NCBI GenBank assembly: GCA_024690445.1
Contig: JAILPD010000020.1
Span: forward strand, 1-64,000
Direction of reading: 5' to 3'
Source of the DNA: Acholeplasmatales bacterium
GTDB lineage: Bacteria; Bacillota_I; Bacilli_A; Acholeplasmatales; Anaeroplasmataceae
Length of the DNA stretch: 64,000 bases
Positions 25,098-34,681 of this stretch are shown piece after piece. The notes under the pieces were generated by a model, which made no database searches, was not told the origin of the DNA, and saw only the letters and a program-made list of their open reading frames with translations. The position numbers were made by a program, and so were the translations under genes. Numbering within the stretch: the stretch's first letter is position 1; the number at the start of each line of letters is the position of its first letter.

Positions 25098-25841
25098 ATG
25101 GAAAATATAGAAAAATTAAAACAAGCGATTAAGGAATGTAATAACATAGTAATATTCTCAGGTGCTGGTTTATCTACTAATTCAGGTATACCAGATTTTA
25201 GATCTGCAGATGGTATTTATAATCAAAAACTAGATAATCATTTTAGACCAGAAGAAATAATATCTCATTCATTCTTTGTGGCACACCCTGATATTTTTTA
25301 TGAATTCTATTTTGATAAGATGGTTTATTTAGATGCTAAACCTAATAATGCTCATATTTATTTTGCTGAACTTGAGAAGCAAGGTAAGGTAAAAGCTGTA
25401 GTAACTCAAAACATTGATAACCTACATCAAATGGCTGGCTCAAAAAATGTAATTGAGGTACATGGCTCGACAGATAGAAATTATTGTATGAGATGCCATA
25501 AGAAATTTAATGCTAAGGAAGCATTAGAATTAAGTAAAAAGGATAAAAATCATGTTCCTTACTGCGATAAATGCGGAAACATGATTAAACCTGATGTTGT
25601 ATTATATGAAGAATCATTAAATGAATCAGATATTGAAAATGCTATAGATTCAATAAGACGTGCTGATATGTTAATAGTTGTTGGTACATCATTAACTGTA
25701 TATCCGGCAGCGGGATTCGTTAGGTATTTTAATGGTAAATATTTAGTATTATTAAATAAAAGCTATACACAATATGATGATATAGCAAATATAGTAATTC
25801 ATGATGATATTAAAAAGATTGTAGAAGAATTAGAAAAGTAA
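25098..25841 (+). CDS. NAD-dependent protein deacylase (sirtuin)
   Basis: 247 residues of the Sir2 family. NAD-binding GAGLSTNSGIPDFRS, catalytic TQNIDNLHQMAGS with histidine in EVHGS, two zinc pairs (CMRCHK and CDKCGN) and GTSLTVYPAAGF are intact. It removes acetyl or other acyl groups from lysines, using NAD+. It has no close operon partner: a terminator lies upstream and a bidirectional one downstream. Confidence 0.95.
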   Translation: MENIEKLKQAIKECNNIVIFSGAGLSTNSGIPDFRSADGIYNQKLDNHFRPEEIISHSFFVAHPDIFYEFYFDKMVYLDAKPNNAHIYFAELEKQGKVKAVVTQNIDNLHQMAGSKNVIEVHGSTDRNYCMRCHKKFNAKEALELSKKDKNHVPYCDKCGNMIKPDVVLYEESLNESDIENAIDSIRRADMLIVVGTSLTVYPAAGFVRYFNGKYLVLLNKSYTQYDDIANIVIHDDIKKIVEELEK

Positions 25842-25848
25842 TAAAAAT

Positions 25849-25872
25849 GGGTAGTCAAATGACTACCCTTTA
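25849..25872. terminator. Bidirectional terminator between sirtuin and esterase-like gene
   Basis: Nine-base arms GGGTAGTCA and TGACTACCC around AA, with A-rich left and T-rich right flanks. Confidence 0.85.
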
Positions 25873-26594
25873 ATTATCATATCAAATGCTACATTTAATC
25901 TGGATTCCATTGATTTAGCTGAATTATCTAAATCTTGTTCATAATCTAATATAAAATATTCAGCATTTCCTTTTGATATAGTAGATTGTAAATCATAAAA
26001 TAGATTTTCTTCATTATCAGAAACATCTAATCCTCCTTGAAACAAGAAGATTTTTTTGGTTTTATCAAATCTTTGATCCAAATCCTCAAATATCTTATGA
26101 TTACAATCTAATAAATTAGGATTAAATACCATAGCTCCCTTATAAATAGGATAAGCATATAGCATATATAAAGATAAGATTCCAGAATCCTTATATCCTA
26201 ATAAATATATTTCATCACTGAATCTATATTTTAATTTAAGCATTGGAATAAGCTCGTTAGTTATATATTCAGCATAATTATTAGCAAGTGAAGAATCGAC
26301 GGTATCAATATTTCCTTTATAATATGGGTTTAACTCAGATATTCTCCAATCTGGCATTTCATCTCTTGGGGCGTGTGGTGCGATAACAATAAATTCTCTA
26401 TTTTCTTTTTCTAATAAAGAATTAAAATCAATGATTCTTTTATCCTCATCTAAGAATTTAAAGAAGAATTGACCGTCAAAAAGAATTAAAAGGGGATATT
26501 TCTTATCTGTCTTATAATAGTCCTTTGGTAAATAAGCGGATATTTTAATATTTCTTTTAATATTTACTGCCCTGATTCTAAAGCTATCTAACAT
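25863..26594 (-). CDS. Esterase-D/Fes-like alpha/beta-hydrolase without catalytic serine
   Basis: 243 residues resembling putative esterases (ISAYLPKDYY, YPLLILFDGQFFF, FIVIAPHAPRD, then the nucleophile-elbow region). In active members the elbow is G-x-S-x-G-G; here it reads GYKDSG at 133-138, with lysine where the serine belongs. The C-terminal catalytic histidine is not seen either: the segment that should carry it reads DYEQDLDNSAKS. I infer a pseudoenzyme, perhaps a binding or regulatory protein. No signal peptide. It is divergent from htpG; the intergenic region carries CIRCE, which faces htpG. Confidence 0.7.
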   Translation of the reverse strand: MLDSFRIRAVNIKRNIKISAYLPKDYYKTDKKYPLLILFDGQFFFKFLDEDKRIIDFNSLLEKENREFIVIAPHAPRDEMPDWRISELNPYYKGNIDTVDSSLANNYAEYITNELIPMLKLKYRFSDEIYLLGYKDSGILSLYMLYAYPIYKGAMVFNPNLLDCNHKIFEDLDQRFDKTKKIFLFQGGLDVSDNEENLFYDLQSTISKGNAEYFILDYEQDLDNSAKSMESRLNVAFDMIIKG

Positions 26595-26673
26595 GTTATC
26601 ACCTATTTTTAATTATATTATATAATTAATATATTTGCAATTTTGATTGTTTCTAATTGAAAATATCAAATAA

Positions 26674-26700
26674 TTAGCACTTATCACTTGACAGTGCTAA
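26674..26700 (+). promoter_or_regulatory. CIRCE operator (HrcA binding site) of htpG
   Basis: TTAGCACTT-N9-CAGTGCTAA, differing from the consensus TTAGCACTC-N9-GAGTGCTAA only at the innermost base of each arm. It covers the -35 box, so HrcA would block polymerase. Confidence 0.93.
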
Positions 26701-26716
26701 AATAGAGGACTATAAT
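26688..26716 (+). promoter_or_regulatory. Promoter of htpG
   Basis: TTGACA (26688-26693), 17-base spacer, TATAAT (26711-26716): full consensus, typical of repressor-controlled heat-shock genes. Confidence 0.92.
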
Positions 26717-26747
26717 TTATGTTGTATTGTGTTTTGGAGGTATTTTT

Positions 26748-28637
26748 ATGGCAGAAAAGAAACAATTTAAAACAGAAACTAAAAAATTATTAGATATGAT
26801 GATTAACTCAATCTATACTCATAAGGAGATATTTTTAAGAGAGTTAATTTCAAATGCGAGTGATGCAATTGATAAGAGACATTATTTATCTTTAACTGAT
26901 GAAAAGATACCAACTGCAGATTATGAAATTAAGGTTGAGGCTGATAAGGATAATAGAACAATCACTATTACTGATAATGGCGTTGGTATGACTTTAGAGG
27001 AACTAGAAAATAATCTAGGTACAATTGCTAAGTCTGGTTCTAAAGAATTCTTAGAAAAGGTGGCTTCAGAAAAGACACCTGATGTTGATATTATTGGACA
27101 ATTTGGTGTAGGTTTTTATTCAGCATTTATGGTTGCTAAATCAGTAAAGGTTGAAACTAAGAGTGTTACAGATGGCAAGGCTCATGTATTTGAATCTGAT
27201 GGTTTAGACTCATATACAGTTGATGATTCAGATTATAGTGAATTTGGTTCTAAGATTACATTATATCTAAGAGATAATACAGAAGATGATAAATTTGATG
27301 ATTATTTAGATGAATATACTATTAAGGATTTAATTAAGAAATATTCAGATTATGTAAGATATCCTATTAAGACCTGGGTAACTAAATATGATCCGAAGGA
27401 TGATAATGATGATAAAGATTCAGAACCTAAGACTCATTTAGAATTAGAAACAGTAAATTCAATGTTACCTATTTGGAAAAAGAATAAGAGTGAAGTTACT
27501 GATGATGAATTAAATAATTTCTATAAGGCAAAATTTATGGATTGGCAAGATCCTTTAGCTAATATCTTCGTTAATGTTGAAGGTATGTTAACTTATAATG
27601 CTTTATTATTCATTCCTAAGAAGGCTCCATTTGATATGTATGGAGATAAGAATGATAGAGGCTTACAGTTATATACTAAGGGTGTATTTATCTTAGATAA
27701 GTGTAAGGATTTAATTCCTGAATATTTAAGATTTGTAAAAGGTTTAGTTGATTCAGCCGACCTACCACTTAATATTTCACGTGAAATGTTACAAGAGGAT
27801 AAGGCAATTAAGAAGATTGCGTCTAATGTAGAAAAGAAGATTTTAGCTGAATTATCTAGAATGTTAAAGAATGATAGAGAAAAGTATGAAGAATTCTTTA
27901 GCTATTATGGATTAAATCTAAAGTTTGGTTTATATGAAAACTTTGGTGCTAAGAAGGATCAATTAAAGGATTTAATCATTATGAAATCCTTAAAACAAGA
28001 TAAACTAATTACATTTGAAGAATATGTAAATGCGATGAAAGAGGATCAAAAAGAAATTTATTACGCAACTGGTAAATCTAAGGAAGCTGTATTAGCATTA
28101 CCTCAAATGGATTTAGTTAAATCTAAGGATTATGATGTATTATTATTATCTGATGATGTAGATGAATTTATGATTCAAGTATTAAAGGATTATAATGGAA
28201 AAGCATTTAAGTCAGTTAATAATGATGATTTAAATTTAGTAGATGAAGAAGAAGCTAAGAAGATTGATGAGCTTAAGGAAGAAAAGAAAGATTTCTTAAC
28301 AGCAGTTAAGGATTCTATTCCAGGAGTTAAAGATGTTGTATTATCTAAGAAGCTTAAGGACGCTCCATGCTGTGTTACAGCTGATGGTGGATTAACATTT
28401 GAAATGGAAAGAGTATTAAGAGCTCAAAATAATAAGGAAGTTAAAGCAGAAAGAATATTCGAACTTAACCCTAACCATCCTGTATTTACTAAGCTTGAAG
28501 CTTTAAAGGTAGCTGATGAGGATAGCTTTAAGAAATATACTAATATCTTATATAATGAAGCATTATTACAAGAAGGAATTCTACCAGATGATCCTAAGGC
28601 TTTTGCGGATATCTTAAATGAATTAATATTGAAATAA
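26748..28637 (+). CDS. htpG: Chaperone HtpG (Hsp90)
   Basis: 629 residues, full length. The GHKL ATPase domain shows FLRELISNASDAIDK, TDNGVGMT, IGQFGVGFYSAFMV and the middle-domain segment LPLNISREMLQ with its catalytic arginine; a C-terminal dimerisation domain follows. HtpG remodels clients with DnaK. Control by HrcA via CIRCE is unusual for htpG, which in B. subtilis is class III and not under HrcA; no hrcA, grpE or dnaK gene is in the window. ATG at 26748 behind GGAGG. A palindromic terminator follows. Confidence 0.97.
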   Translation: MAEKKQFKTETKKLLDMMINSIYTHKEIFLRELISNASDAIDKRHYLSLTDEKIPTADYEIKVEADKDNRTITITDNGVGMTLEELENNLGTIAKSGSKEFLEKVASEKTPDVDIIGQFGVGFYSAFMVAKSVKVETKSVTDGKAHVFESDGLDSYTVDDSDYSEFGSKITLYLRDNTEDDKFDDYLDEYTIKDLIKKYSDYVRYPIKTWVTKYDPKDDNDDKDSEPKTHLELETVNSMLPIWKKNKSEVTDDELNNFYKAKFMDWQDPLANIFVNVEGMLTYNALLFIPKKAPFDMYGDKNDRGLQLYTKGVFILDKCKDLIPEYLRFVKGLVDSADLPLNISREMLQEDKAIKKIASNVEKKILAELSRMLKNDREKYEEFFSYYGLNLKFGLYENFGAKKDQLKDLIIMKSLKQDKLITFEEYVNAMKEDQKEIYYATGKSKEAVLALPQMDLVKSKDYDVLLLSDDVDEFMIQVLKDYNGKAFKSVNNDDLNLVDEEEAKKIDELKEEKKDFLTAVKDSIPGVKDVVLSKKLKDAPCCVTADGGLTFEMERVLRAQNNKEVKAERIFELNPNHPVFTKLEALKVADEDSFKKYTNILYNEALLQEGILPDDPKAFADILNELILK

Positions 28638-28654
28638 GAAATATTAAAATATAG

Positions 28655-28683
28655 AAAAAAACTCGGAATTCCGAGTTTTTTTT
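28655..28683. terminator. Bidirectional terminator between htpG and the antiporter
   Basis: Fully palindromic: A run, ACTCGG, AATT, CCGAGT, T run. Confidence 0.9.
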
Positions 28684-30033
28684 CTATTGGTCGATTGATG
28701 GACCTTCGTAATTTTGATATGTTTCACCAGTTTCTTCATTATATCCTTCATAAAGTGGAGTCATATCAATTTCATCATGCTTATATGAAATCTTAAGAAG
28801 AAGAGGAGTAACAAATGATGTAATTAAAATTAATACCAAAATGAATGGTTGAATTGATGCGCTGATGATATTATTATCAATACCCTTTTGAGCACAAATT
28901 AAGCATACTTCAGCTCTACACATCATACCAACACCACATCTGAATGAATCTTTAAAACTATATTTAGTAATCTTTGCACCAATACCACATCCTAATAGCT
29001 TACCAGCTATACCTGCGAAAATGAAAGTTATACCAAATATTACAAAATTTAAATTCATTCCGTTTCCACCTGTAAAGCTAGACATACAAGAAAGTCCAAC
29101 CTTAGCAAAGAATACTGGAGTAAATAATAACCATGCAGAAGTATCTGTCTTTTGTTCAATATATTCTGTATCCTTCATCTTAGATAGAATTAAACCTGCG
29201 AAGAATGCACCAGTGATATCGGCTATACCAAATATATATTCAGCGATGAATGCATAGGCAAATGCTACTGCTAATGAGAATATTGCGATACGTCTATGAT
29301 GGTCATATTTATTAGAAAGCTTTTTAAATATCATTCTAATAATTAAACCTGCACCAATTGCGAATACAAAGAATAATATAGTCTTAACAAAAACCATTAT
29401 TATTTCAGTAGAGGCGCTACTGCCTTGAACTGTAGCCGCTTTATCTAATGAAAGAATAACAGAAAGAATAATAACACCGATTATATCATCTAAGATAGCG
29501 GCACTTACAATTGCAGTACCAATCTTAGTGTTCAATTTTCCTAATTCTTTTAAGGCAGCTATTGTAACTGATACAGAAGTAGCTGTTAGAATAACACCGT
29601 AGAATAAGTTTCTAAATACTGTTTTAGTAACTGTTTCTTCAGCTGGTAATATTAAACTTGCTAAAAATCCTAAGCCCATAGGAACTATTACGCCTAATAA
29701 CGTTATAACTATAGCGGCTAATCCAGTCTTTTTGATTTGCTTAACATCAGTTTCAAGACCAGCACTAAACATTATTATTACTACACCGATTTCGGCTAAT
29801 ACTGCAATACCAACACTCGCAGAATCATTTGAAATAATTCTCCAATTATCTGGGAATGGTATTAATGTTACAGCACCTAATATTACACCCGTAAGTAATA
29901 GACCTATTACTTGTGGAATTCCGATTCTTCTTGCACCCATACTTAGTAGCTTTGATAAAAGAAGAATCATAGCTATAGGTATTAATATTTTATATGCTTC
30001 AAAATCAGATGTTGCTAAAAGATTTAAAAACAT
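28684..30033 (-). CDS. Cation:proton antiporter, CPA2/KefB-like
   Basis: 449 residues with about 12 hydrophobic segments across almost the whole length. Family marks: RRIGIPQVIGLLLTGVILG near the start, EIGVVIIMFSAGLETD (half-helix region), SAAILDDIIGVIIL with the conserved paired aspartates of the ion-binding site, and GAFFAGLILS. It should exchange H+ for Na+ or K+ across the membrane. No NAD-binding (TrkA-N) domain follows, unlike full KefB/C; the last ~35 residues are a short acidic tail. Single gene, divergent from the MATE exporter. Confidence 0.9.
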   Translation of the reverse strand: MFLNLLATSDFEAYKILIPIAMILLLSKLLSMGARRIGIPQVIGLLLTGVILGAVTLIPFPDNWRIISNDSASVGIAVLAEIGVVIIMFSAGLETDVKQIKKTGLAAIVITLLGVIVPMGLGFLASLILPAEETVTKTVFRNLFYGVILTATSVSVTIAALKELGKLNTKIGTAIVSAAILDDIIGVIILSVILSLDKAATVQGSSASTEIIMVFVKTILFFVFAIGAGLIIRMIFKKLSNKYDHHRRIAIFSLAVAFAYAFIAEYIFGIADITGAFFAGLILSKMKDTEYIEQKTDTSAWLLFTPVFFAKVGLSCMSSFTGGNGMNLNFVIFGITFIFAGIAGKLLGCGIGAKITKYSFKDSFRCGVGMMCRAEVCLICAQKGIDNNIISASIQPFILVLILITSFVTPLLLKISYKHDEIDMTPLYEGYNEETGETYQNYEGPSIDQ

Positions 30034-30195
30034 TGTGTCATCTCCCTTATTTAAAACACAATGAATATTGTATCACTTTTGACATAAATAAACAAAACAA
30101 AGTTTATGTTATTTCAAAAAAAAATTTATTTGTGCGAATTTTTCCAAAATATTTTTATTGTTGATATATAATTCTATTGAAATCGGGGTGATAAG

Positions 30196-31737
30196 ATGGA
30201 AGCTTCAAAGAGTATAAAACAGATAAAAAGAAGACAGATGATTCTTAGTGGAAATCTATGGAAAACTATCTTTGTTATCATAGCTCCACTTGCTTTGTAT
30301 CAGTTATTTAATTCAGTTTATTCATTAATTGACGCAGCCATCTGTGCTCAGATATCTACAGATGCTCAAACTAATGTAGTAGCTATTAATCAGATTAAGA
30401 GTACTATTCAATCATTTGGAGCAGGACTCGCTGCTGGTGGATGTGTATTAGTAGCTAGATATTATGGAGCTGGTGAGGTTAAGCATGCAAGACATGCTTC
30501 ATCTAACATGTTCTTCATGTCATTAATATTAAGTGGTATTCTATGTTTAATTTTAATTCCACTTGCTTATCCATTGTTAAGATTATGTCAGGTACCTGGT
30601 GCTGGTAATTCTGATGTATTAATGTATTTTATCTTACAGCTAATTGAATTAGTATTTGTTTCATTAAATAATGTATTTATTGGTCTTGAAAAGGCTAAAG
30701 GTAATTCAAAAATAATAATGTATCTAAACCTAATGGTATTATTCATTAAGGTTGGCTTAACTTGTTTATTTGTATTTGGAATTGGTGGTTCATTAAAGAA
30801 TATTATCTTTGTTGAAGTAGCAACTATTATTGCTCAAGGTGCTTTAACAGGAATTGGTTTATTTATTTTATTTAGCAAGAATAATATTTTAAGATTATCA
30901 TTAAAAATGATTTTACCAAAGAAGTTATACGTAGTTCCTATCTTAAAATTATCTGTTCCTATTTTCTTAGGTAAGTTCGTAATGTCATTAGGTAAGGTTG
31001 TTGTAAATGCAATGTGTGGTTATTATTGGAACGTTGTTACTGATGGTTTAATTGTTGGTACACTTGGTGTTTCTAATAATATGTGTGGTTTGATTACGTC
31101 TCCTACAAATTCATTTGAAGAAGGAGAATCAACAATTGTATCTCAAAACCTTGGAAATAGTAATATGAAAAGAGCCATTAAGGCATTTGTTGTTACAATC
31201 ATTAGTGTTACTGGAGTTTCATTAATAGGTTATATATTAATGAGATTCGTATTCATTAATCAATTTGTAGAATTATTTACATCAAGCGATGCTAAATCAG
31301 AATATTATAAGGAAATGGTAAAAGAAATATTTGTATATGATTCCCTATCTATTATTGCTTTAGGCGTTACAGCTGGTGTATTAGGCTTACTATATGGCTT
31401 TGGTCAAACAAAGTTATCAACAATATTAAATTTATCTAGAATTGGAAGTAGAATCTTATTCTTATTCGTTGTTCATTCAATTAATCCAGATATGTCTCCT
31501 ACATTATGTGCTGGTCTATCTATGGGTATTAGTAATACAATTATATTAATAGTATCACTTGTCTTCTTAGCTTTCTTCTTATTAAAGATTAAGAAGAATG
31601 GATATTTAGGTATGCATATGTCAGATCCTGAACCTGAAGTATCAAAGCTTGTATTTGATGATGAGGATGAAGTTACTAAAAAAAATGAAGATTATATTAT
31701 AGAAATAGAAGAAGAAAATGAAAACCAACCTGATTAG
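30196..31737 (+). CDS. MATE-family exporter
   Basis: 513 residues with two bundles of about six membrane segments. MATE marks: LYQLFNSVYSLIDAAICAQ (helix 1), AGLAAGGCVLVARYYGAG (the G-x-x-x-x-(A/S)-R-x-x-G loop), and the matching second-half loop NSFEEGESTIVSQNLGNSN. It exports drugs or metabolites using Na+ or H+. The last ~45 residues are acidic and cytoplasmic. A TATAAT at 30167-30172 marks the likely -10; no good -35 is visible. No regulator gene is adjacent. Confidence 0.92.
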   Translation: MEASKSIKQIKRRQMILSGNLWKTIFVIIAPLALYQLFNSVYSLIDAAICAQISTDAQTNVVAINQIKSTIQSFGAGLAAGGCVLVARYYGAGEVKHARHASSNMFFMSLILSGILCLILIPLAYPLLRLCQVPGAGNSDVLMYFILQLIELVFVSLNNVFIGLEKAKGNSKIIMYLNLMVLFIKVGLTCLFVFGIGGSLKNIIFVEVATIIAQGALTGIGLFILFSKNNILRLSLKMILPKKLYVVPILKLSVPIFLGKFVMSLGKVVVNAMCGYYWNVVTDGLIVGTLGVSNNMCGLITSPTNSFEEGESTIVSQNLGNSNMKRAIKAFVVTIISVTGVSLIGYILMRFVFINQFVELFTSSDAKSEYYKEMVKEIFVYDSLSIIALGVTAGVLGLLYGFGQTKLSTILNLSRIGSRILFLFVVHSINPDMSPTLCAGLSMGISNTIILIVSLVFLAFFLLKIKKNGYLGMHMSDPEPEVSKLVFDDEDEVTKKNEDYIIEIEEENENQPD

Positions 31738-31750
31738 GTTGGCTTTTATT
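31725..31750. terminator. Terminator of the MATE gene, overlapping its stop
   Basis: CCAACCT-GATT-AGGTTGG, then CTTTTATTTT; probably also ends the convergent lipoprotein gene. Confidence 0.85.
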
Positions 31751-33682
31751 TTAATCAAAATATTCAATTATAATTGCGAAGATATACATACCGCTTCCAG
31801 CACTACCTACTTGATACTTACCTTTAGCAATATTACTTGCAGATGTAACTGATACACTAGATTTTGCATCAAATTTAGCAGCTTCACTTGAATCAGATGC
31901 CTTAACCATTTTTACAATTCTATCATCGGTTCCACTTGATTTAGCAACAACTGTAATAGTTGCATCTTTAGTTGTTTCAAACTCAATGTATCTATTACTA
32001 CCAAATGTTGCTGAACCACCCATAGATAATGATTTAGTTGCACTATAGTCTGTACCATTATATTTGAAATTAACGTTTTGGTCCATAACGGTAATAGCTT
32101 TACCTGATGCTCCTACAATTTTGAAATCACCAGAAGTAATTGTAGAAGTAATAGTTTCTTTATTAGCTAATGTTAAATCAGATGCATTGAATATGATAGT
32201 TTCAGTAGGCACTGGTCTGTTAGCAATTATTAATTCTTCAACCTTTTGTTCAATTGCAACAAGTGAATTAATATTAGTTATTTTACCTCTATCATCTATA
32301 TTGACTTTAAAGTACTGTTTTCTTACCTTTTTAGCTTCAACTTCAACTGCTAAATAATTTTCGTTATTGATATCATTAGCTTGAGTTAAATTGTTAATAG
32401 CTGTAACAACTAAAGCTGGATCATAATAAGATCTATTTGGATTTTTAACATTTACAGTACTTAGAGTTTCCTCAATTTTAGCAACTTTTTCCTTTGGCAT
32501 TAGATTAGATGGTTCAATGTATACCTCAGGAGAAGTATGTACTTTATTCTTAAAGTTATAATATTCTTTGTTTTTATTATATTCGCCAGTTTTTGTTGCT
32601 GTCTTAATCGCTTCAGCAACATAAGCTGCCTCGATAAAAGCACCATATTTATTATAATGTGTTGCCTCGATTCCTTCATAGCCTTCGGCTGTATTCTTAT
32701 ATAAATAATCATAATCTTCTGGCCATGTACCTACTAATGAATTTGGTTTTAAAGCCATAACTAAATCAGAATATGTAGGAGTTGCAGTTTCAAGTAATGT
32801 CTTTGACTTAGAGAATAAATCAATACACATACAATTTTCTTCTTCAGCAAGTTGCTTTACAGCTTCAACATATGCGAAATTTTCACCATGTAAGCCAGCT
32901 CCACCAATAATTACATTATTAGCAAACTTAACTCTTGAAACGGGTGTTACTAAAACTGGTGTTGCACCATGACTTCTTGCAAAATCAATATATTGCTTTA
33001 AATACCATTTATAAGTTCCGTTTCCATATTCATAATATGAGTCACCATATTTTGAAACTGCATCTCTTAAATATGCAGTTAAAACAGAAGAATAACTACT
33101 CATTCCTGTTTTAACTGCTTGGCTAACTGAATCATTTGTTGGTACACCACTATTATCTTTAACAATTGTTGTTTCAGTTGCTGGAGTTGTTGGATAAATA
33201 CCATTAGCATCCTTTTCACCAAGTGGAACCATTCTTTCAGCTAATGTGTTTCCGGCTTTAGTTGAGTCATCGTTATGACCAAATTGGATGAATAAAAAAT
33301 CTCCAGCCTTTATTTCATCACCAATTGAATTACCACCATTTTCTTTAAATGTGTATGTTGAATTCTTTCTATCATATAATCTTCCTTCATTAATAAATGA
33401 ACGAGATGATCTACCACCTTGAGCACAGTTCTTTACTGTGATTGAATCATCTAAAAATTTATCTAGATATTGACCCCATCCACCAATGAATTGATTTTCT
33501 TCATAAGTTTTAACAGTTGAATCACCAGCTAAGAAGATTGTTGGTGTTTCATCATAGCTTAATTCCTCTTCAGTAGTGTTTGTATTATCAGGATCATTTG
33601 GGACATCTGTCTCACCACAAGCGGCTAAAAGTCCAAGTGAAGATACTGATACAATTCCTAAAAACATTTTAATTTTTCTCAT
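31751..33682 (-). CDS. Rhamnogalacturonan-acetylesterase-like SGNH lipoprotein
   Basis: 643 residues. A lipoprotein signal with lipobox LLAAC (C22) places it on the outer face of the membrane. The SGNH hydrolase domain (about 45-365) shows block I FLAGDST (S55), block II AQGGRSSRSF, block III QFGHND, and block V EATHYNKYG, where E replaces the usual D two residues before the histidine... T-H. A helical linker (400-490) and a C-terminal beta domain (about 500-643; DATITVVAKSSGTDDR) of the kind fused to pectin enzymes follow. Family role: removing acetyl groups from pectin side chains so that lyases can act. Divergent AraC-type regulator next door is the likely controller. Confidence 0.85.
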   Translation of the reverse strand: MRKIKMFLGIVSVSSLGLLAACGETDVPNDPDNTNTTEEELSYDETPTIFLAGDSTVKTYEENQFIGGWGQYLDKFLDDSITVKNCAQGGRSSRSFINEGRLYDRKNSTYTFKENGGNSIGDEIKAGDFLFIQFGHNDDSTKAGNTLAERMVPLGEKDANGIYPTTPATETTIVKDNSGVPTNDSVSQAVKTGMSSYSSVLTAYLRDAVSKYGDSYYEYGNGTYKWYLKQYIDFARSHGATPVLVTPVSRVKFANNVIIGGAGLHGENFAYVEAVKQLAEEENCMCIDLFSKSKTLLETATPTYSDLVMALKPNSLVGTWPEDYDYLYKNTAEGYEGIEATHYNKYGAFIEAAYVAEAIKTATKTGEYNKNKEYYNFKNKVHTSPEVYIEPSNLMPKEKVAKIEETLSTVNVKNPNRSYYDPALVVTAINNLTQANDINNENYLAVEVEAKKVRKQYFKVNIDDRGKITNINSLVAIEQKVEELIIANRPVPTETIIFNASDLTLANKETITSTITSGDFKIVGASGKAITVMDQNVNFKYNGTDYSATKSLSMGGSATFGSNRYIEFETTKDATITVVAKSSGTDDRIVKMVKASDSSEAAKFDAKSSVSVTSASNIAKGKYQVGSAGSGMYIFAIIIEYFD

Positions 33683-33741
33683 ATTTCTTTCTCCTTATAT
33701 TAATTATATTATCGCATTATATGTTTGCGCTTTCTTGGTAT

Positions 33742-33776
33742 AAATATGACCTTTTAAGACTTTTATTGTCGTATTT
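33742..33776. promoter_or_regulatory. Inverted repeat between the acetylesterase and araC-type genes
   Basis: AAATATGAC (33742-33750) and GTCGTATTT (33768-33776) are complementary at 8 of 9 positions with a 17-base gap; the right arm overlaps the regulator's -35. Candidate binding site of the AraC protein. Confidence 0.4.
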
Positions 33777-33794
33777 ACGCAAAAATGATACAAT
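33766..33794 (+). promoter_or_regulatory. Promoter of the AraC-type regulator
   Basis: TTGTCG (33766-33771), 17-base spacer, TACAAT (33789-33794). Confidence 0.65.
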
Positions 33795-33815
33795 TAATTA
33801 AAGGATAGTGATAAT

Positions 33816-34628
33816 ATGTTTAAGAGTAATGAATCAATTAAATTTATGATGGCTAAAATATTTTTACATATGGCAGAATTCTCATATAAAGAAATAAGTG
33901 AACCAAGTGTCTCATTATCATATGGAAAAGATATATTAGTAATAAATTATGTTGATGAGGGAAGAGGTAAATTATTAATTAATGATACCGAATATGAAAT
34001 AGATAAGAATTATTATTTTGTTGTTTCTGAATATTCAAATGCACAAATTATCCCGTATGATAAAATGAAATGCTATTCTGTGTATTATGTTATTGATAAA
34101 TCAACTGCATTCCAAAAATATGTTTATTTATTAGAAAAGAATTTTGTTGGAATGGAACCTGATTTAAGTTTTCCATTTTCTGTAGTTTTAAAAGAATTAA
34201 GTAAAAAGGGATTCGGATATAATGAAGTTGTTGTATCAATGTTTAAAACAATAATTGTTGATATATTAAGAAATGAAAAAATAGTTGGTGATAAATTATC
34301 TCACTGGGATTTAGATAATCATCAATTTGAAATAGATAAAATAATGAGAGAAGAATTCCAAACAATTACTATTGAAGAATTAGCTAAAAGATTATTTTTA
34401 AGTGTAAGAGAATTACAAAGGTATTTATTAGATAATTATAAAAAGAATTTTATCACTTTAAAAAATGAAGCAAGAATGTCATTTGCCTCAAATAAATTAT
34501 TATATTCAGATTTATCAGTTACTGAAATATCAGGACTTGTAGGATATTCATCTATAGAGCATTTTACTAATGCTTTTAAATCATATTATGGAATATCTCC
34601 ATTAAAATATCGTAAATCAAAGAAGTAA
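33816..34628 (+). CDS. AraC-family regulator
   Basis: 270 residues. The N-terminal ~150 look like a cupin effector domain (GKLLINDTEYEIDKNYYFVV). The C-terminal ~95 hold two helix-turn-helix units: TIEELAKRLFLSVRELQRYL and TEISGLVGYSSIEHFTNAFK, ending in YYGISPLKYRK, the standard AraC signature. It is divergent from the pectin-acetylesterase-like lipoprotein gene, 133 bases away, so I infer it controls that gene in response to a plant sugar. Cytoplasmic. Confidence 0.93.
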   Translation: MFKSNESIKFMMAKIFLHMAEFSYKEISEPSVSLSYGKDILVINYVDEGRGKLLINDTEYEIDKNYYFVVSEYSNAQIIPYDKMKCYSVYYVIDKSTAFQKYVYLLEKNFVGMEPDLSFPFSVVLKELSKKGFGYNEVVVSMFKTIIVDILRNEKIVGDKLSHWDLDNHQFEIDKIMREEFQTITIEELAKRLFLSVRELQRYLLDNYKKNFITLKNEARMSFASNKLLYSDLSVTEISGLVGYSSIEHFTNAFKSYYGISPLKYRKSKK

Positions 34629-34681
34629 GATAACTATAATAGTTATTTGTGTTAAAATAATAATGTTTAGAAGGTGATTTT

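Noticed and set aside
32064..32357. Plus-strand frame inside the acetylesterase-like gene
   Set aside because: Opposite-strand shadow without a start signal; the minus-strand gene has signal peptide and catalytic motifs.
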